A DNA stretch of 64,000 nucleotides from CAVWCQ01 sp963753545. GTDB taxonomy: Bacteria; Chloroflexota; Anaerolineae; Aggregatilineales; Aggregatilineaceae. Location: positions 62,001-126,000 of the forward strand of contig CAVWCQ010000009.1 in NCBI GenBank assembly GCA_963753545.1, in the 5' to 3' direction. The notes beneath the pieces were generated by a model. That model saw nothing but the letters and a program-made list of their open reading frames with translations. It was not told the origin of the DNA and did no database searches. Numbering within the stretch: position 1 is the first letter of the stretch; every line of letters starts with the position of its first letter. A program made the translations under genes and the position numbers. This document shows, in pieces, positions 1-9,220 of this stretch.

Positions 1-25
1 TTCAGGTTTAAGAAAGGTTTGCTGC

Positions 26-376
26 ATGAGTTATAAAGAACGCGTGATCGCTACAGTAGTCATATGGATCGCCTTTTCCATTATCTCCAGTACTCTGTTC
101 ACATCGGTAACAGGGGCGATTGCGAACGCCGATGGGGTCGTGGTATTCGGCATCTTTCTGGTCCTGGCCTTTGCGGCAATGATCAGCACGATAGCGGTCT
201 GGTTCGGCGGGCGCGGATCACAAGACGAAATCCCCGTCTCGAAGCAAAAACGCCTGGAGCGAACCCGCGTGGACCGTCTGATCAGCCAACTCAGCGATGA
301 TGAAATCTACGAACTGGAAGCCCGTCTGCTGGCTGAGCGGGAGCAGGAAAGCGGCAGAAGCGATTTGCGCCGCTAA
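26..376 (+). CDS. small two-helix membrane protein, unknown function
   Basis: The product is 116 residues and I do not recognise the family. Two hydrophobic stretches, roughly residues 7-32 and 38-60, should cross the membrane. After them comes a charged cytoplasmic tail of about 55 residues rich in Arg, Glu and Lys and predicted helical, ending in a DDEIYELEARL-type segment that may mediate oligomerisation. A purine-rich AGAAAGG lies about 8 bases before the ATG. It stands alone and is followed at once by a strong intrinsic terminator, so it is either monocistronic or the last gene of an operon entering from the left. The composition matches its neighbours. The gene itself is likely real; its function is unknown. 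Confidence 0.6.
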   Translation: MSYKERVIATVVIWIAFSIISSTLFTSVTGAIANADGVVVFGIFLVLAFAAMISTIAVWFGGRGSQDEIPVSKQKRLERTRVDRLISQLSDDEIYELEARLLAEREQESGRSDLRR

Positions 377-403
377 CCCAGTTTGATAACTACGATGTAC
401 CTC

Positions 404-428
404 AGGGACTGCTAAGCAGTCCCTTTTT
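404..428 (+). terminator. intrinsic terminator after the small membrane protein
   Basis: AGGGACTG and CAGTCCCT form a perfect 8-bp stem around a 5-base loop, followed by a run of five T. It lies 28 bases after the stop codon at 376. Confidence 0.8.
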
Positions 429-587
429 AGTTCACTCAGCCGTCGGACCGCCCTTTTTTGTTGTGCCAATCCCTGTTTTCTTAATTTATATATTTTTTAA
501 CAATTTTTTTAGATATATGAGAGATCGAATCAGAGTAGTATTGAGATAGATGCGCTGCTTTTGTTTAACGAAGGGGATTTGCACGCT

Positions 588-2615
588 ATGAAACATGCAG
601 TACGGTGTTTTTTATTCCTCGCCTTGCTCGTTACAACCCTCACTGCTCTGCCTATACAATCGACGTCGGCACAAGGGACCGCCGGAGTCAGTCTGGCGGC
701 TGCCCAGGTGGGTGTGGCTGAAAGCGGAGAGATCGATGCGACGATCACCTGCGATCCGGGTGGATGCGTCGCCTTTACCGCTTCGCTTCGTTTTGATCCA
801 CTCTACCTGCGCGTTGACAGCGCCGAAGTTGGCCCATTTCTGGGAACTCAGATTTTCAAAGGTGATAACGCGGTCGATAATGTCGTGGGCAGCATTCAGC
901 TTTCCGCCGCGTCGCTCTCTGGCGCAGCAGCGGGAACTGACAATATCCTGTTTCGGATTTATGTAACCGGGCTGGTTCCCGGGGCGACCCAGATGACGCT
1001 CGACGCCTTGCAGGTGCAGGACTCGGCAGGCAACGATCTGCCCATCAGCCAGCAGGGCAGCGATATTGTGGTGGTGGAGACGGGCAAGATTCCGCCTTTC
1101 TCGCCGCCCGCCTACGACTGGGAAGTCGCCTTTGTCAGTGATCGCGATGGCAACCCGGAAATCTACGCCATGAGCGCTAACGGGAGTGATACCCGCCGCC
1201 TGACTGATAATCCCGCCCGCGACAGTTCGCCCGACTGGTCACCCGATGGCAGCCAGATCGTTTTTGTGAGTGATCGCGATGGCAACCCGGAAATCTACGT
1301 CATGAGCGCCGACGGGACCAACCCCGTCCGCCTGACCAACACGCCCGGTTCCGAATCGGAGCCAGCCTGGTCACCCGACGGCAAGCAGATCGCCTTTGTC
1401 AGTGATCGCGACGGCAACTCGGAAATCTACGTCATGAACGCTGACGGCTCGAATGTTGTCCGCCTGACGGATAACCCTGCCGTGGACGACGAACCCTCGT
1501 GGAAGCCAGACGGCAGCACGATCAGCTTCATCTCGACGCGCGACGGTGCGACCTCCGAGGTTTATCTGATGAACAAGGACGGCAGCAACGTCAGCCGCCT
1601 GACCAATGGATTCGGGGCAAACGCCTGGTATCCGGTCTGGGCACCCGACGGCACGCACATGGCTTTCACCTCCGAGCGGGATGGCAACGCGGATGTCTAT
1701 GCCATGAACCCCGACGGATCGAATCTGGTCAAGCTGACCGATCCCAGCATTCCGCTGACTCTCAGCGACTGGGCACCCAACAGCCGCTTTGTCGCCCTGG
1801 CCTCCAACCGCGACGGCGATGCGGACCTGTATGTGATTAACACTGATATCAATCGCCTCTTCCGGCTCAATGATGATCCTTCGGTTGAACAGGAACCCGA
1901 TTGGAAGGCTGGCCCGGCTGCCTGCTCGGTACGTACTGACCAGGAGGGGATTGGTGTGCGGCTTGGGCCGGGTTATGGCCGCAGTATTTATACCTACCTG
2001 AGTCCGGGCGTTGATCTCACCGTCACCGGGCAGTATGCCGACAACAGCGGCGCGATCTGGTGGCAGTTGGACAAGGCCCAGGTAGATCCCGGCTTTACGG
2101 GCGAGAGCCTGTGGGTCGCGGAAGCAGATGTTAATGAACAGGGAAGCTGCGCCCTGGTCGCGGCGGCTACCCCATCCGATTTTATCCCTGCTCAGCCGAC
2201 ACAAGTTCCTGGCACCTGGGGAGGCTGCGGTTCCTGCGACACCTGTGGACACCCTGGCGAATGTGTCACCTCGCCCGATCACCAGTGCCTGTGGGATCCC
2301 ACAACCTGCGCCGCACCCCCGCCACCTCCCGTTAACGTTACCGTGCCGCCCGGTGTGACGTGCTACACGGTCTCACTGAGTGTCAATCCGCCCGGTGCAG
2401 GTTCTATTTCGGCTTATGGACGCCAGCCGTGCGGTGGCAACAGTTTTGCGGCTGGAAGCCCGGTAAATATCAGCGCATCGCAAACGAACATTGACTACCA
2501 ATTCCTCAATATCCAGACAAGCTGTGGCTCACAGTCATTGCAGGGGCAGAACTTCACCTTCACGATCACCAATAACTGCCAGGCCACTGCTAACTTCTTG
2601 TCCATTCCCGGGTAA
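588..2615 (+). CDS. exported cohesin-like / TolB-type propeller / SH3 protein (paralogue 1 of 4)
   Basis: The product is about 675 residues. The ATG at 588 is preferred because AAGGGGA lies about 10 bases before it and it opens directly into a signal peptide (about residues 1-29). Domains in order: a cohesin-like beta domain (about 30-165), six TolB/PD40-type blades (about 175-450) with repeated SDRDGNPEIY and RLTDNP motifs, a bacterial SH3-like domain (about 460-535), a cysteine-rich module with CGSCDTCGHPGEC (about 550-590), a proline-rich linker and a variable C-terminal beta domain with four Cys. Seen: export signal and repeats. Family knowledge: such propellers bind proteins or glycans and cohesins mediate adhesion. 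Inference: a surface or secreted binding protein. Three close paralogues follow, each with its own leader and terminator. Confidence 0.8.
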   Translation: MKHAVRCFLFLALLVTTLTALPIQSTSAQGTAGVSLAAAQVGVAESGEIDATITCDPGGCVAFTASLRFDPLYLRVDSAEVGPFLGTQIFKGDNAVDNVVGSIQLSAASLSGAAAGTDNILFRIYVTGLVPGATQMTLDALQVQDSAGNDLPISQQGSDIVVVETGKIPPFSPPAYDWEVAFVSDRDGNPEIYAMSANGSDTRRLTDNPARDSSPDWSPDGSQIVFVSDRDGNPEIYVMSADGTNPVRLTNTPGSESEPAWSPDGKQIAFVSDRDGNSEIYVMNADGSNVVRLTDNPAVDDEPSWKPDGSTISFISTRDGATSEVYLMNKDGSNVSRLTNGFGANAWYPVWAPDGTHMAFTSERDGNADVYAMNPDGSNLVKLTDPSIPLTLSDWAPNSRFVALASNRDGDADLYVINTDINRLFRLNDDPSVEQEPDWKAGPAACSVRTDQEGIGVRLGPGYGRSIYTYLSPGVDLTVTGQYADNSGAIWWQLDKAQVDPGFTGESLWVAEADVNEQGSCALVAAATPSDFIPAQPTQVPGTWGGCGSCDTCGHPGECVTSPDHQCLWDPTTCAAPPPPPVNVTVPPGVTCYTVSLSVNPPGAGSISAYGRQPCGGNSFAAGSPVNISASQTNIDYQFLNIQTSCGSQSLQGQNFTFTITNNCQATANFLSIPG

Positions 2616-2623
2616 AAACATCA

Positions 2624-2658
2624 AGGGGGGAAGCATTTACGAGCTTCCCCCTCTTTTT
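2624..2658 (+). terminator. intrinsic terminator after propeller paralogue 1
   Basis: A G-rich arm ending GGGGGGAAGC (to 2634) pairs with GCTTCCCCCT (2643-2652) around an 8-base loop, then CTTTTTCT. It starts 9 bases after the stop codon. Confidence 0.8.
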
Positions 2659-2694
2659 CTCTATGGCTCCTGATACCAGTCATTTTTTAGATTA

Positions 2695-2725
2695 TTTTTC
2701 ACGAGATGCGCGGGTGTGCGATGAT
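2695..2725 (+). promoter_or_regulatory. shared upstream element before propeller paralogue 2
   Basis: TTTTTCACGAG is followed by GTGTGCGATGATCATG. Similar T-rich ACGAG and GTGTRCGATGAT blocks occur before paralogue 3 (4860-4898) and, more weakly, paralogue 4 (7039-7078). The two blocks are 14 bases apart here but 23 bases apart in the other two. This may be promoter or leader sequence copied with the genes; function is inferred only. Confidence 0.3.
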
Positions 2726-2758
2726 CATGAGTAGATAGATATGAGGGGAACACGTTCC

Positions 2759-4779
2759 ATGAGACACTTCCTGCATTTATTCATTATCCTTGCAGCCGTC
2801 TTCGCGATGATTCCTCGACCGAGCGCCGCTCAGGGAACCGCCGGAGTCAGTCTGGCGGCTATCCAGGTGGGTGTGGCCGAAAACGGCGAGATCGACGCCG
2901 CGATCACCTGCGATCCGGGAGCCTGTGTCGCCTTTACTGCTACGCTTCGTTTTAATCCACTCTACCTGCGCGTGGACAGTGCCGAATTTGGCCCATTCCT
3001 CGGCACGCAGGTCTTCGCGGGCGACAATACCATTGACAACGTGCAGGGTACCGTAAAACTGGCAGCCGCAGCACTCGGCGCACCGCCCAGCGGAACAGAA
3101 AACATCCTGTTCCGCGTCTCTGTCACCGGGCTGGTTCCCGGCGCAACGCAGATTACCCTGGACAGCCTGCAAGTCCAGGGGCCATCAGGCACAGAAGTGC
3201 CAGTCAGCCAGCAGGGCAGCGATGTTGTGGTGGTGGAGACGGGCAAGATTCCGCCCTTCTCGCCGCCCGCCTACGATTGGGAAGTTGCATTCACTTCGGA
3301 TCGCGATGGCAACCCGGAAATCTACGCCATGAACGCCAACGGGAGCGATATCCGCCGCCTGACCGATAATCCCGCCCGCGACAGTTCGCCCGACTGGTCG
3401 CCCGATGGCAGCCAGATCGTTTTTGTAAGTGATCGGGATGGCAACCCGGAAATCTACGTCATGAGCGCCGACGGATCGAACGTTGTCCGTCTCACCGATA
3501 ACCCTGGTTTCGAATCGGAGCCAGCATGGTCGCCTGATGGCAAGCAGATCGCCTTTGTCAGTGATCGCGACGGCAACTCCGAAATCTACGTCATGAACGC
3601 TGACGGCTCAAACGTCGTGCGCCTGACCGATAACCCGGCGGTAGATGACGAACCTTCCTGGAAACCGGACGGAAGCGCGATCAGCTTCATCTCGACGCGT
3701 GACGGGACAACCTCCGAGGTGTACCTGATGAACCCGGATGGCAGCGACGCACACCGCATCAGCAATCTGTTAGGGGCGAATGGCTGGTATCCAACCTGGG
3801 CCCCGACGGCACGCACATGGCCTTAACGTTGGAGCGGGATGGTTATGCTGATGTTTATATTATGACGCCCGAAGGGTCGGACCTGATCAAAATCACGAAT
3901 ACCAGCATTCCGTTGACTCTCAGCGATTGGGCACCCAACAGCCGTTTTGTCGCTTTCACCTCCAACCAGGACGGCGATCCTGATCTGTTTGTGATCAATC
4001 CTGATATCAACCGCCTCTTCCGGCTCAATGACGATCCATCCATTGAACAGGAACCCGATTGGAAGGCTGGCCCGGCTGCGTGCTCGGTGCGCACGGACCA
4101 GGGGGGGATTGGCGTGCGGGTTGGGCCGGGCTATGGCCGCAGCACGTATACCTACATGAGTCCGGGCGTTGATTTCACCGTCACCGGGCAGTATACCGAC
4201 AACAGCGGCGTGATCTGGTGGCAGTTGGACAAGGCCCAGGTGGATCCCGGCTTTACGGGCGAGAGTCTGTGGGTCGCGGAAGCGGATGTCAACGAACAGG
4301 GAAGCTGCGCCCTGGTGGCAACGGCTACCCCATCCGATTTTATCCCTGCTCAACCAACTCAGGTTCCTGGCACCTGGGGAGGCTGCGGCTCTTGCAATAC
4401 GTGCGGGCATCCCGGCGAGTGTGTCACCTCGCCCGATCACCAGTGCCTGTGGGATCCGTCGAACTGTGCCGCGCCCCCGCCGCCACCGTCTGTTAACGTC
4501 ACCCAGCCGCCCGGACAGCCGCCCTGCTACTCACTCGGTCTCAGCATCTCTCCGAGCGGTTCTGGCACTATCTATGCCTCACCCCGTGTTGGCTGCGGCT
4601 TCTACAGCTACGATCCCGGATCATCGGTGACCGTGATTGTCAATCCGAACAGTCTCTGTTGGGTGAACAGCTTCTCCAGCACATGCGCCAACTCGTCTCA
4701 GAACGGTGATTCGCTGTCCATCACCATGAACAGCAGTTGCACAGTGCAAGCAAACGTTAGCTGCACGATTATCGGCTAA
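2759..4779 (+). CDS. exported cohesin-like / TolB-type propeller protein (paralogue 2 of 4, frameshifted)
   Basis: Same architecture as paralogue 1: signal peptide, cohesin-like domain, six propeller blades, SH3-like domain, cysteine-rich module and a C-terminal beta domain of its own sequence. The start at 2759 has GAGGGGA about 10 bases upstream. Reading stops in blade 4 at 3826, and the rest reads on in another frame to 4779. Paralogues have GGGCACCCGACGG where this copy has GGGCCCCGACGG near 3800, so one base is missing. Both halves align end to end with the other copies and the downstream part shows no further decay. This suggests either a sequencing error or a very recent mutation. If real, the product would be about 355 residues and lack the C-terminal third. 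Confidence 0.7.
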
Positions 4780-4785
4780 GCCTCT

Positions 4786-4814
4786 TGGGAGCCGTCGGAA
4801 CCTGACGGCTCCCA
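4786..4814 (+). terminator. hairpin after propeller paralogue 2
   Basis: TGGGAGCCGTC and GACGGCTCCCA form a perfect 11-bp stem with a 7-base loop just after the stop codon. The T-run is poor, so termination strength is uncertain. Confidence 0.6.
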
Positions 4815-4859
4815 TACGATTCCTCTCCGCATGTCAAGAATCACGCCATTTTAATCAGT

Positions 4860-4898
4860 CTTTTACGAGATCCCCTCATTGATCCGGTGTACGATGAT
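4860..4898 (+). promoter_or_regulatory. shared upstream element before propeller paralogue 3
   Basis: CTTTTACGAG then, 23 bases on, GATGAT preceded by GTGTAC. The same spacing is seen before paralogue 4. Its role as promoter or leader is a guess from conservation. Confidence 0.3.
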
Positions 4899-4943
4899 TA
4901 TGCGCGGATACCACTTTACTCAATACAAGGGGGAGCACGTCCT

Positions 4944-6944
4944 ATGAGACATTTCCTGCATTTATTCATTATCCTTGCAGCCGTCTTCGCGATCATTCCT
5001 CAACCGAGCGCCGCACAGGGAACCGCCGGAGTCAGTCTGGCGGCAATCCAGGTCGGTGTAGCGGAAAGCGGCAAAATCGACGCCGCGATCACCTGCGATC
5101 CAGGAGCCTGTGTCGCCTTTATCGTTACTCTTCGCTTTGACCCGCAAATGCTGCGCGTTGATAGTGCCGAATTTGGCCCATTCCTCGGCGCGCAAGTCTT
5201 CGCGGGCGACAATACCGTTGACAATGTCCAGGGTACAATCAAACTGGCAGGCGCAGCGCTCGGCGCACCGCCCAGCGGAGCAGAAAATATCCTGTTCCGC
5301 ATCTATGTCACCGGGCTGGTTCCCGGCGCGACCCAGATGACTCTGGAAAGTCTGCAAGTCCAGGGACCGTCAGGCACGGAAGTGCCCCTCAGCCAGCAGG
5401 GCAGCGATATTGTGGTGGTGGAGACAGGCAAGATTCCGCCCTTCTCGCCGCCCGCCTACGATTGGGAAGTCGCCTTTGTCAGTGATCGCGACGGCAACCC
5501 GGAAATCTACGCCATGAATGCCAACGGCAGTAACACTCGCCGCCTGACCGATAATCCCGCCCGCGACAGCTCGCCGGACTGGTCACCCGGTGGCAGCCAG
5601 ATCGTTTTTGTAAGTGATCGGGATGGCAACCCGGAAATTTACGTCATGAGCGCCGATGGGACCAACCCGGTCCGCCTGACCAACACACCCGGTTCCGAAT
5701 CCGAACCCGCCTGGTCGCCTGATGGCGCTCAGATCGCCTTTGTCAGTGATCGCGACGGCAATTCGGAAATCTACGTTATGAACGTTGACGGCTCAAACGT
5801 CGTGCGCCTGACCGATAACCCCGCCGTGGACGACGAACCCTCGTGGAAGCCAGACGGCAGTGCGATCAGCTTCATCTCGACACGCGACGGGGCGACCTCC
5901 GAGGTTTACCAGATGAACAGGGACGGCAGCAACGTCAGCCGCCTGACGAACGGCTTCGGCGCAAATGGCTGGTATCCAGTCTGGGCACCCGACGGCACAC
6001 GGTTGGCCTTCACCTCCGAGCGAGATGCCAATGCCGACGTGTATGCCATGAACCCAGACGGCGCGAATCTGGTCAAGCTGACCGATCCCAGCGTTCCGCT
6101 GACTCTCAGCGACTGGGCACCCAACAGCCGCTTTGTTGCTTTTGCCTCCAACCGCGACGGCGACGCGGATATCTATGTCATCAATCCTGATATCAACCGC
6201 CTGTTCCGACTCACTGATGATCTTTCCATCGAACAGGAACCCGATTGGAAAGCGGGCGTTACCCCCTGCTCCGTACGCACCGACCAGTCCGGCGTAACCG
6301 TGCTCGTTGGCCCCGGTTGGAACCGCAGTGTCTACAACTATCTGAAGCAGGGCGTTGATTACACCGTCACCGGGCAGTATGCAGACGAGAGCGGCGCGAT
6401 CTGGTGGCAGTTGGATAAGGCTCAGGTGGATCCCGGCTATACAGGCGAGAGTCTGTGGGTCGCGGAAACTGACGTGGCGGAACAAGGCGGCTGTGCGCTG
6501 GTCGCATCTGCCGTTCCATCCGAGTTCCATGTTGCCCAACCGACTCAGGTTCCTGGCACCTGGGGGGCGTGTGGCTCCTGCGATACGTGCGGGCATCCCG
6601 GCGAATGTGTCACCTCGCCCGATCACCAGTGCCTGTGGGACCCCACAACCTGTTATATACCCCCGCCGCCGTCCAATAACATCACGCCACCACCACCGGG
6701 CCAGACCTGCTATACCGTTTCGCTCAGCGTCAGTCCAGCGGGTGCAGGAACAGCGACCGTCTATGGTCGTTCGCCGTGCGGTGGAAACAGCTTTACGCCG
6801 AACACTTCGGTCACCATCAGCGCGACAGCGAACCCTAATTGGATATTCGACCACTGGAATCAGGACTGCGGGGGTGGCACGAACTTTTACATCAGCCATA
6901 ATTGCTCCGCTACCGCTTTCTTCATCTTAAAAGGTCCAGCATAA
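4944..6944 (+). CDS. exported cohesin-like / TolB-type propeller / SH3 protein (paralogue 3 of 4)
   Basis: Intact, about 666 residues. The ATG at 4944 follows AGGGGGAG with good spacing and opens into a signal peptide ending near SAAQ, almost identical to that of paralogue 2. It has the cohesin-like domain, six blades (about 175-450), the SH3-like domain and the cysteine-rich CGSCDTCGHPGEC module. The C-terminal domain ends with a WIFDHWNQDC stretch, typical of InlB B-repeat-like or Listeria-Bacteroides-type beta repeats, and differs from the other copies. The central propeller is close to identical to its neighbours while the last 80 residues diverge. This suggests recombination or selection on the C-terminus. 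Likely secreted or surface-bound; ligand unknown. Confidence 0.8.
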   Translation: MRHFLHLFIILAAVFAIIPQPSAAQGTAGVSLAAIQVGVAESGKIDAAITCDPGACVAFIVTLRFDPQMLRVDSAEFGPFLGAQVFAGDNTVDNVQGTIKLAGAALGAPPSGAENILFRIYVTGLVPGATQMTLESLQVQGPSGTEVPLSQQGSDIVVVETGKIPPFSPPAYDWEVAFVSDRDGNPEIYAMNANGSNTRRLTDNPARDSSPDWSPGGSQIVFVSDRDGNPEIYVMSADGTNPVRLTNTPGSESEPAWSPDGAQIAFVSDRDGNSEIYVMNVDGSNVVRLTDNPAVDDEPSWKPDGSAISFISTRDGATSEVYQMNRDGSNVSRLTNGFGANGWYPVWAPDGTRLAFTSERDANADVYAMNPDGANLVKLTDPSVPLTLSDWAPNSRFVAFASNRDGDADIYVINPDINRLFRLTDDLSIEQEPDWKAGVTPCSVRTDQSGVTVLVGPGWNRSVYNYLKQGVDYTVTGQYADESGAIWWQLDKAQVDPGYTGESLWVAETDVAEQGGCALVASAVPSEFHVAQPTQVPGTWGACGSCDTCGHPGECVTSPDHQCLWDPTTCYIPPPPSNNITPPPPGQTCYTVSLSVSPAGAGTATVYGRSPCGGNSFTPNTSVTISATANPNWIFDHWNQDCGGGTNFYISHNCSATAFFILKGPA

Positions 6945-6954
6945 AAGCGATAGG

Positions 6955-6983
6955 GAGGGGCCGTTCAAATCCTACGGCCCCTC
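6955..6983 (+). terminator. hairpin after propeller paralogue 3
   Basis: GAGGGGCCGT and ACGGCCCCTC form a perfect 10-bp stem around a 9-base loop, 10 bases after the stop. It is followed by a pyrimidine-rich stretch with scattered T rather than a clean run. Confidence 0.65.
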
Positions 6984-7038
6984 TACGCTTTCCCTATTTC
7001 TCCAAACTTTATTTAGTAATACCCTGGCTTTTAATGAG

Positions 7039-7078
7039 TTTTTTACGAGTCCCAGAAACTATTCTGTTGTAGGATAAG
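7039..7078 (+). promoter_or_regulatory. shared upstream element before propeller paralogue 4
   Basis: TTTTTTACGAG followed after 23 bases by GATAAG, preceded by CTGTTGTAG. It parallels the element at 4860-4898. Conservation is visible; function is inferred. Confidence 0.3.
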
Positions 7079-7128
7079 TTAGCGCGTATCACCAACCATG
7101 CATCACTATTTGAGGGGGAGCACGTTCG

Positions 7129-9171
7129 ATGAATTATTTACGGCGTATTTGTCTGATCCTTGTTCTTGCAGTTGCGTTCACTGCCATTCCAAAATCGTCG
7201 GAAGCGCAGGGAACTACTATCGTCAGTCTGGCAGCAGCCCAGGTGGGCGTGGCTGAAAGCGGCGAAATTCTCGCCGCCATCACCTGTGATCCGGGGGTCT
7301 GTGTCGCCTTCAACGTGACACTCCGCTTCGACCCGCAGATGCTGCGCGTAGACAGTGCCGAAGTTGGCTCATTCCTGGGTACACAGGTCTACAGCGGCGA
7401 TAACACAATCGACAATGTGCAAGGCACAATCAAGCTGGGCGCGGCGTCGCTCTCCGGCACAGCCGCAGCAGTCGATAACGTTCTGTTTCGGATTGATGTG
7501 ACCGGGCTGGTTCCCGGCGCAACGCAGATGACTCTGGAAAGTTTGCAGGTGCAGGATACGGCAGGCAACGATCTGCCCCTCACCCAACAGGGCAGCGATA
7601 TTGTGGTGGTAGAGACAGGCAAAATTCCGCCCTTCTCCCCGCCCGCCTACGACTGGCAAGTCGCCTTCGTCAGTGATCGCGATGGCAATCCGGAAATTTA
7701 CGCCATGAATGCTAACGGCAGTGATACCCGCCGCCTGACCGATAATCCCACCCGCGACAGCTCGCCGGATTGGTCACCCGATGGCAGCCAGATCGTCTTT
7801 GTCTCAGATCGTGACGGCAACCCGGAAATTTACGCCATGAGCGCCGATGGTACCAACCCGGTCCGCCTGACCAACACGCCCGGTTTCGAATCTGAACCGG
7901 CATGGTCACCCGACGGCAAACAGATCGCCTTTGTCAGTGATCGCGACGGCAACTCCGAAATCTACGTCATGAACGCCGACGGATCGAATCCGGTCCGCCT
8001 GACCGATAACCCCGCCGTGGACGACGAACCGACGTGGTGCCCGGATGGCGACGAACTTTCGTTCATCTCGACGCGCGACGGGGCGACCTCCGAAGTTTAT
8101 CTGATGGGCAAGGATGGCAGCAATGCCCGCCGCATCAGCAACCTTTTCGGGGCAAATGGCTGGTATCCAAGCTGGGCACCCGATGGCAGCCGTCTCGCCT
8201 TCACCTATGAACGCGATGGGGCAGCGGATGTTTACGTGATGAATCCCGATGGCTCGAATCTGGTTAAGCTGACCGATCCGAGCATTCCCCTGACTCTGAC
8301 CGATTGGGCACCCAATGGCGGAATGGTCGCCCTGGCATCCAACCGGGACGGCGATGCAGATCTGTACGTGATCAATACCACGATCAACCGCCTCTTCCGG
8401 CTCAATGACGACCCTTCCATTGAACAGGAACCGGACTGGAAAGCGGGCGCGGCTCCCTGCTCCGTGCGCACTGATCAAACAGGCATCGGGGTGCGTGTTG
8501 GACCCGGCTGGAACCGCAGCATCTACACCTACATAAGTCCGGGCGTCGATCTCGCCGTCACCGGGCAGTACGCGGACGAGAGCGGCGCTCTCTGGTGGCA
8601 GTTAGATAAGGCTCAGGCGGATCCCGGCTACACGGGCGAGAGCCTGTGGGTTGCGGAAACTGACGTGTCGGAACAGGGCGGCTGCGCGCTGGTTGGAGGC
8701 GCTACCCCATCCGAGTTCCATGTCGCTGAACCCACCCAGGTTCCAGGCACTTGGGGAGCCTGCGGTTCGTGCGATACGTGCGGGCATCCCGGTGAATGTG
8801 TCACCTCACCCGATCACCAGTGCCTGTGGGATCCCACGACCTGCGCGTATGTTCCGCCATCAACGGGCGGCGATCCTGTCGGGCAGCCCGGCCTACCCGG
8901 CGATACCTGCTACCGGATATCCGTCTCTCTCAGTGATGGGCGTGGTGGAACAATCGGGGTTTCTTCTGGGACTGCCTGCGGCACCTATAGTGGCGCATGG
9001 AAGGCCGGAACCGGGATCACCGTTACTGCATATCTCAATTCCGGTTGGGTAGTGTCGAGCTGGACAAGCTCCTGTTCTGGTTCAGGAAGCGGCACTACCT
9101 TTAATGGAACCATGACCAGCAACTGCTCGGTACGAGCGAATGTCATGTTAACGATGCCACCTCCTAAATAG
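7129..9171 (+). CDS. exported cohesin-like / TolB-type propeller / SH3 protein (paralogue 4 of 4)
   Basis: Intact, 680 residues. The ATG at 7129 is preceded by GAGGGGGAG. A signal peptide (about 1-26, ending near SEAQ) leads into the cohesin-like domain, six TolB/PD40-type blades, the SH3-like domain and the conserved cysteine-rich module. The C-terminal domain is Gly/Ser-rich with several cysteines and again differs from the other three copies. Its signal peptide also differs most, so this copy probably diverged earliest or recombined. It ends the tandem array; the next gene, dtd, is on the opposite strand and a bidirectional-looking hairpin separates them. Confidence 0.8.
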   Translation: MNYLRRICLILVLAVAFTAIPKSSEAQGTTIVSLAAAQVGVAESGEILAAITCDPGVCVAFNVTLRFDPQMLRVDSAEVGSFLGTQVYSGDNTIDNVQGTIKLGAASLSGTAAAVDNVLFRIDVTGLVPGATQMTLESLQVQDTAGNDLPLTQQGSDIVVVETGKIPPFSPPAYDWQVAFVSDRDGNPEIYAMNANGSDTRRLTDNPTRDSSPDWSPDGSQIVFVSDRDGNPEIYAMSADGTNPVRLTNTPGFESEPAWSPDGKQIAFVSDRDGNSEIYVMNADGSNPVRLTDNPAVDDEPTWCPDGDELSFISTRDGATSEVYLMGKDGSNARRISNLFGANGWYPSWAPDGSRLAFTYERDGAADVYVMNPDGSNLVKLTDPSIPLTLTDWAPNGGMVALASNRDGDADLYVINTTINRLFRLNDDPSIEQEPDWKAGAAPCSVRTDQTGIGVRVGPGWNRSIYTYISPGVDLAVTGQYADESGALWWQLDKAQADPGYTGESLWVAETDVSEQGGCALVGGATPSEFHVAEPTQVPGTWGACGSCDTCGHPGECVTSPDHQCLWDPTTCAYVPPSTGGDPVGQPGLPGDTCYRISVSLSDGRGGTIGVSSGTACGTYSGAWKAGTGITVTAYLNSGWVVSSWTSSCSGSGSGTTFNGTMTSNCSVRANVMLTMPPPK

Positions 9172-9180
9172 GTAGGCAAA

Positions 9181-9215
9181 ATAAAAAGTGGGGAGGCTGT
9201 TTGCAGCTTCCCCAC
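9181..9215 (-). terminator. intrinsic terminator for dtd, shared with the convergent propeller gene
   Basis: GTGGGGAGGCTG and CAGCTTCCCCAC form a 12-bp stem with one G-T pair and a 4-base loop. Read on the minus strand it is followed by TTTTTAT, so it best fits termination of dtd. It may also slow transcription coming from the propeller array. Confidence 0.75.
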
Positions 9216-9220
9216 CCGGC

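Noticed and set aside
1100..1900. Regularly spaced repeats that could suggest a CRISPR array or tandem repeat locus
   Set aside because: They are the six propeller blades, about 130 bases each, in frame and divergent as protein repeats are.
1371..2282. 303-codon minus-strand open frame inside propeller paralogue 1, repeated in the other copies
   Set aside because: It recurs only because the paralogues are similar; it mirrors the propeller repeats and has no start context.
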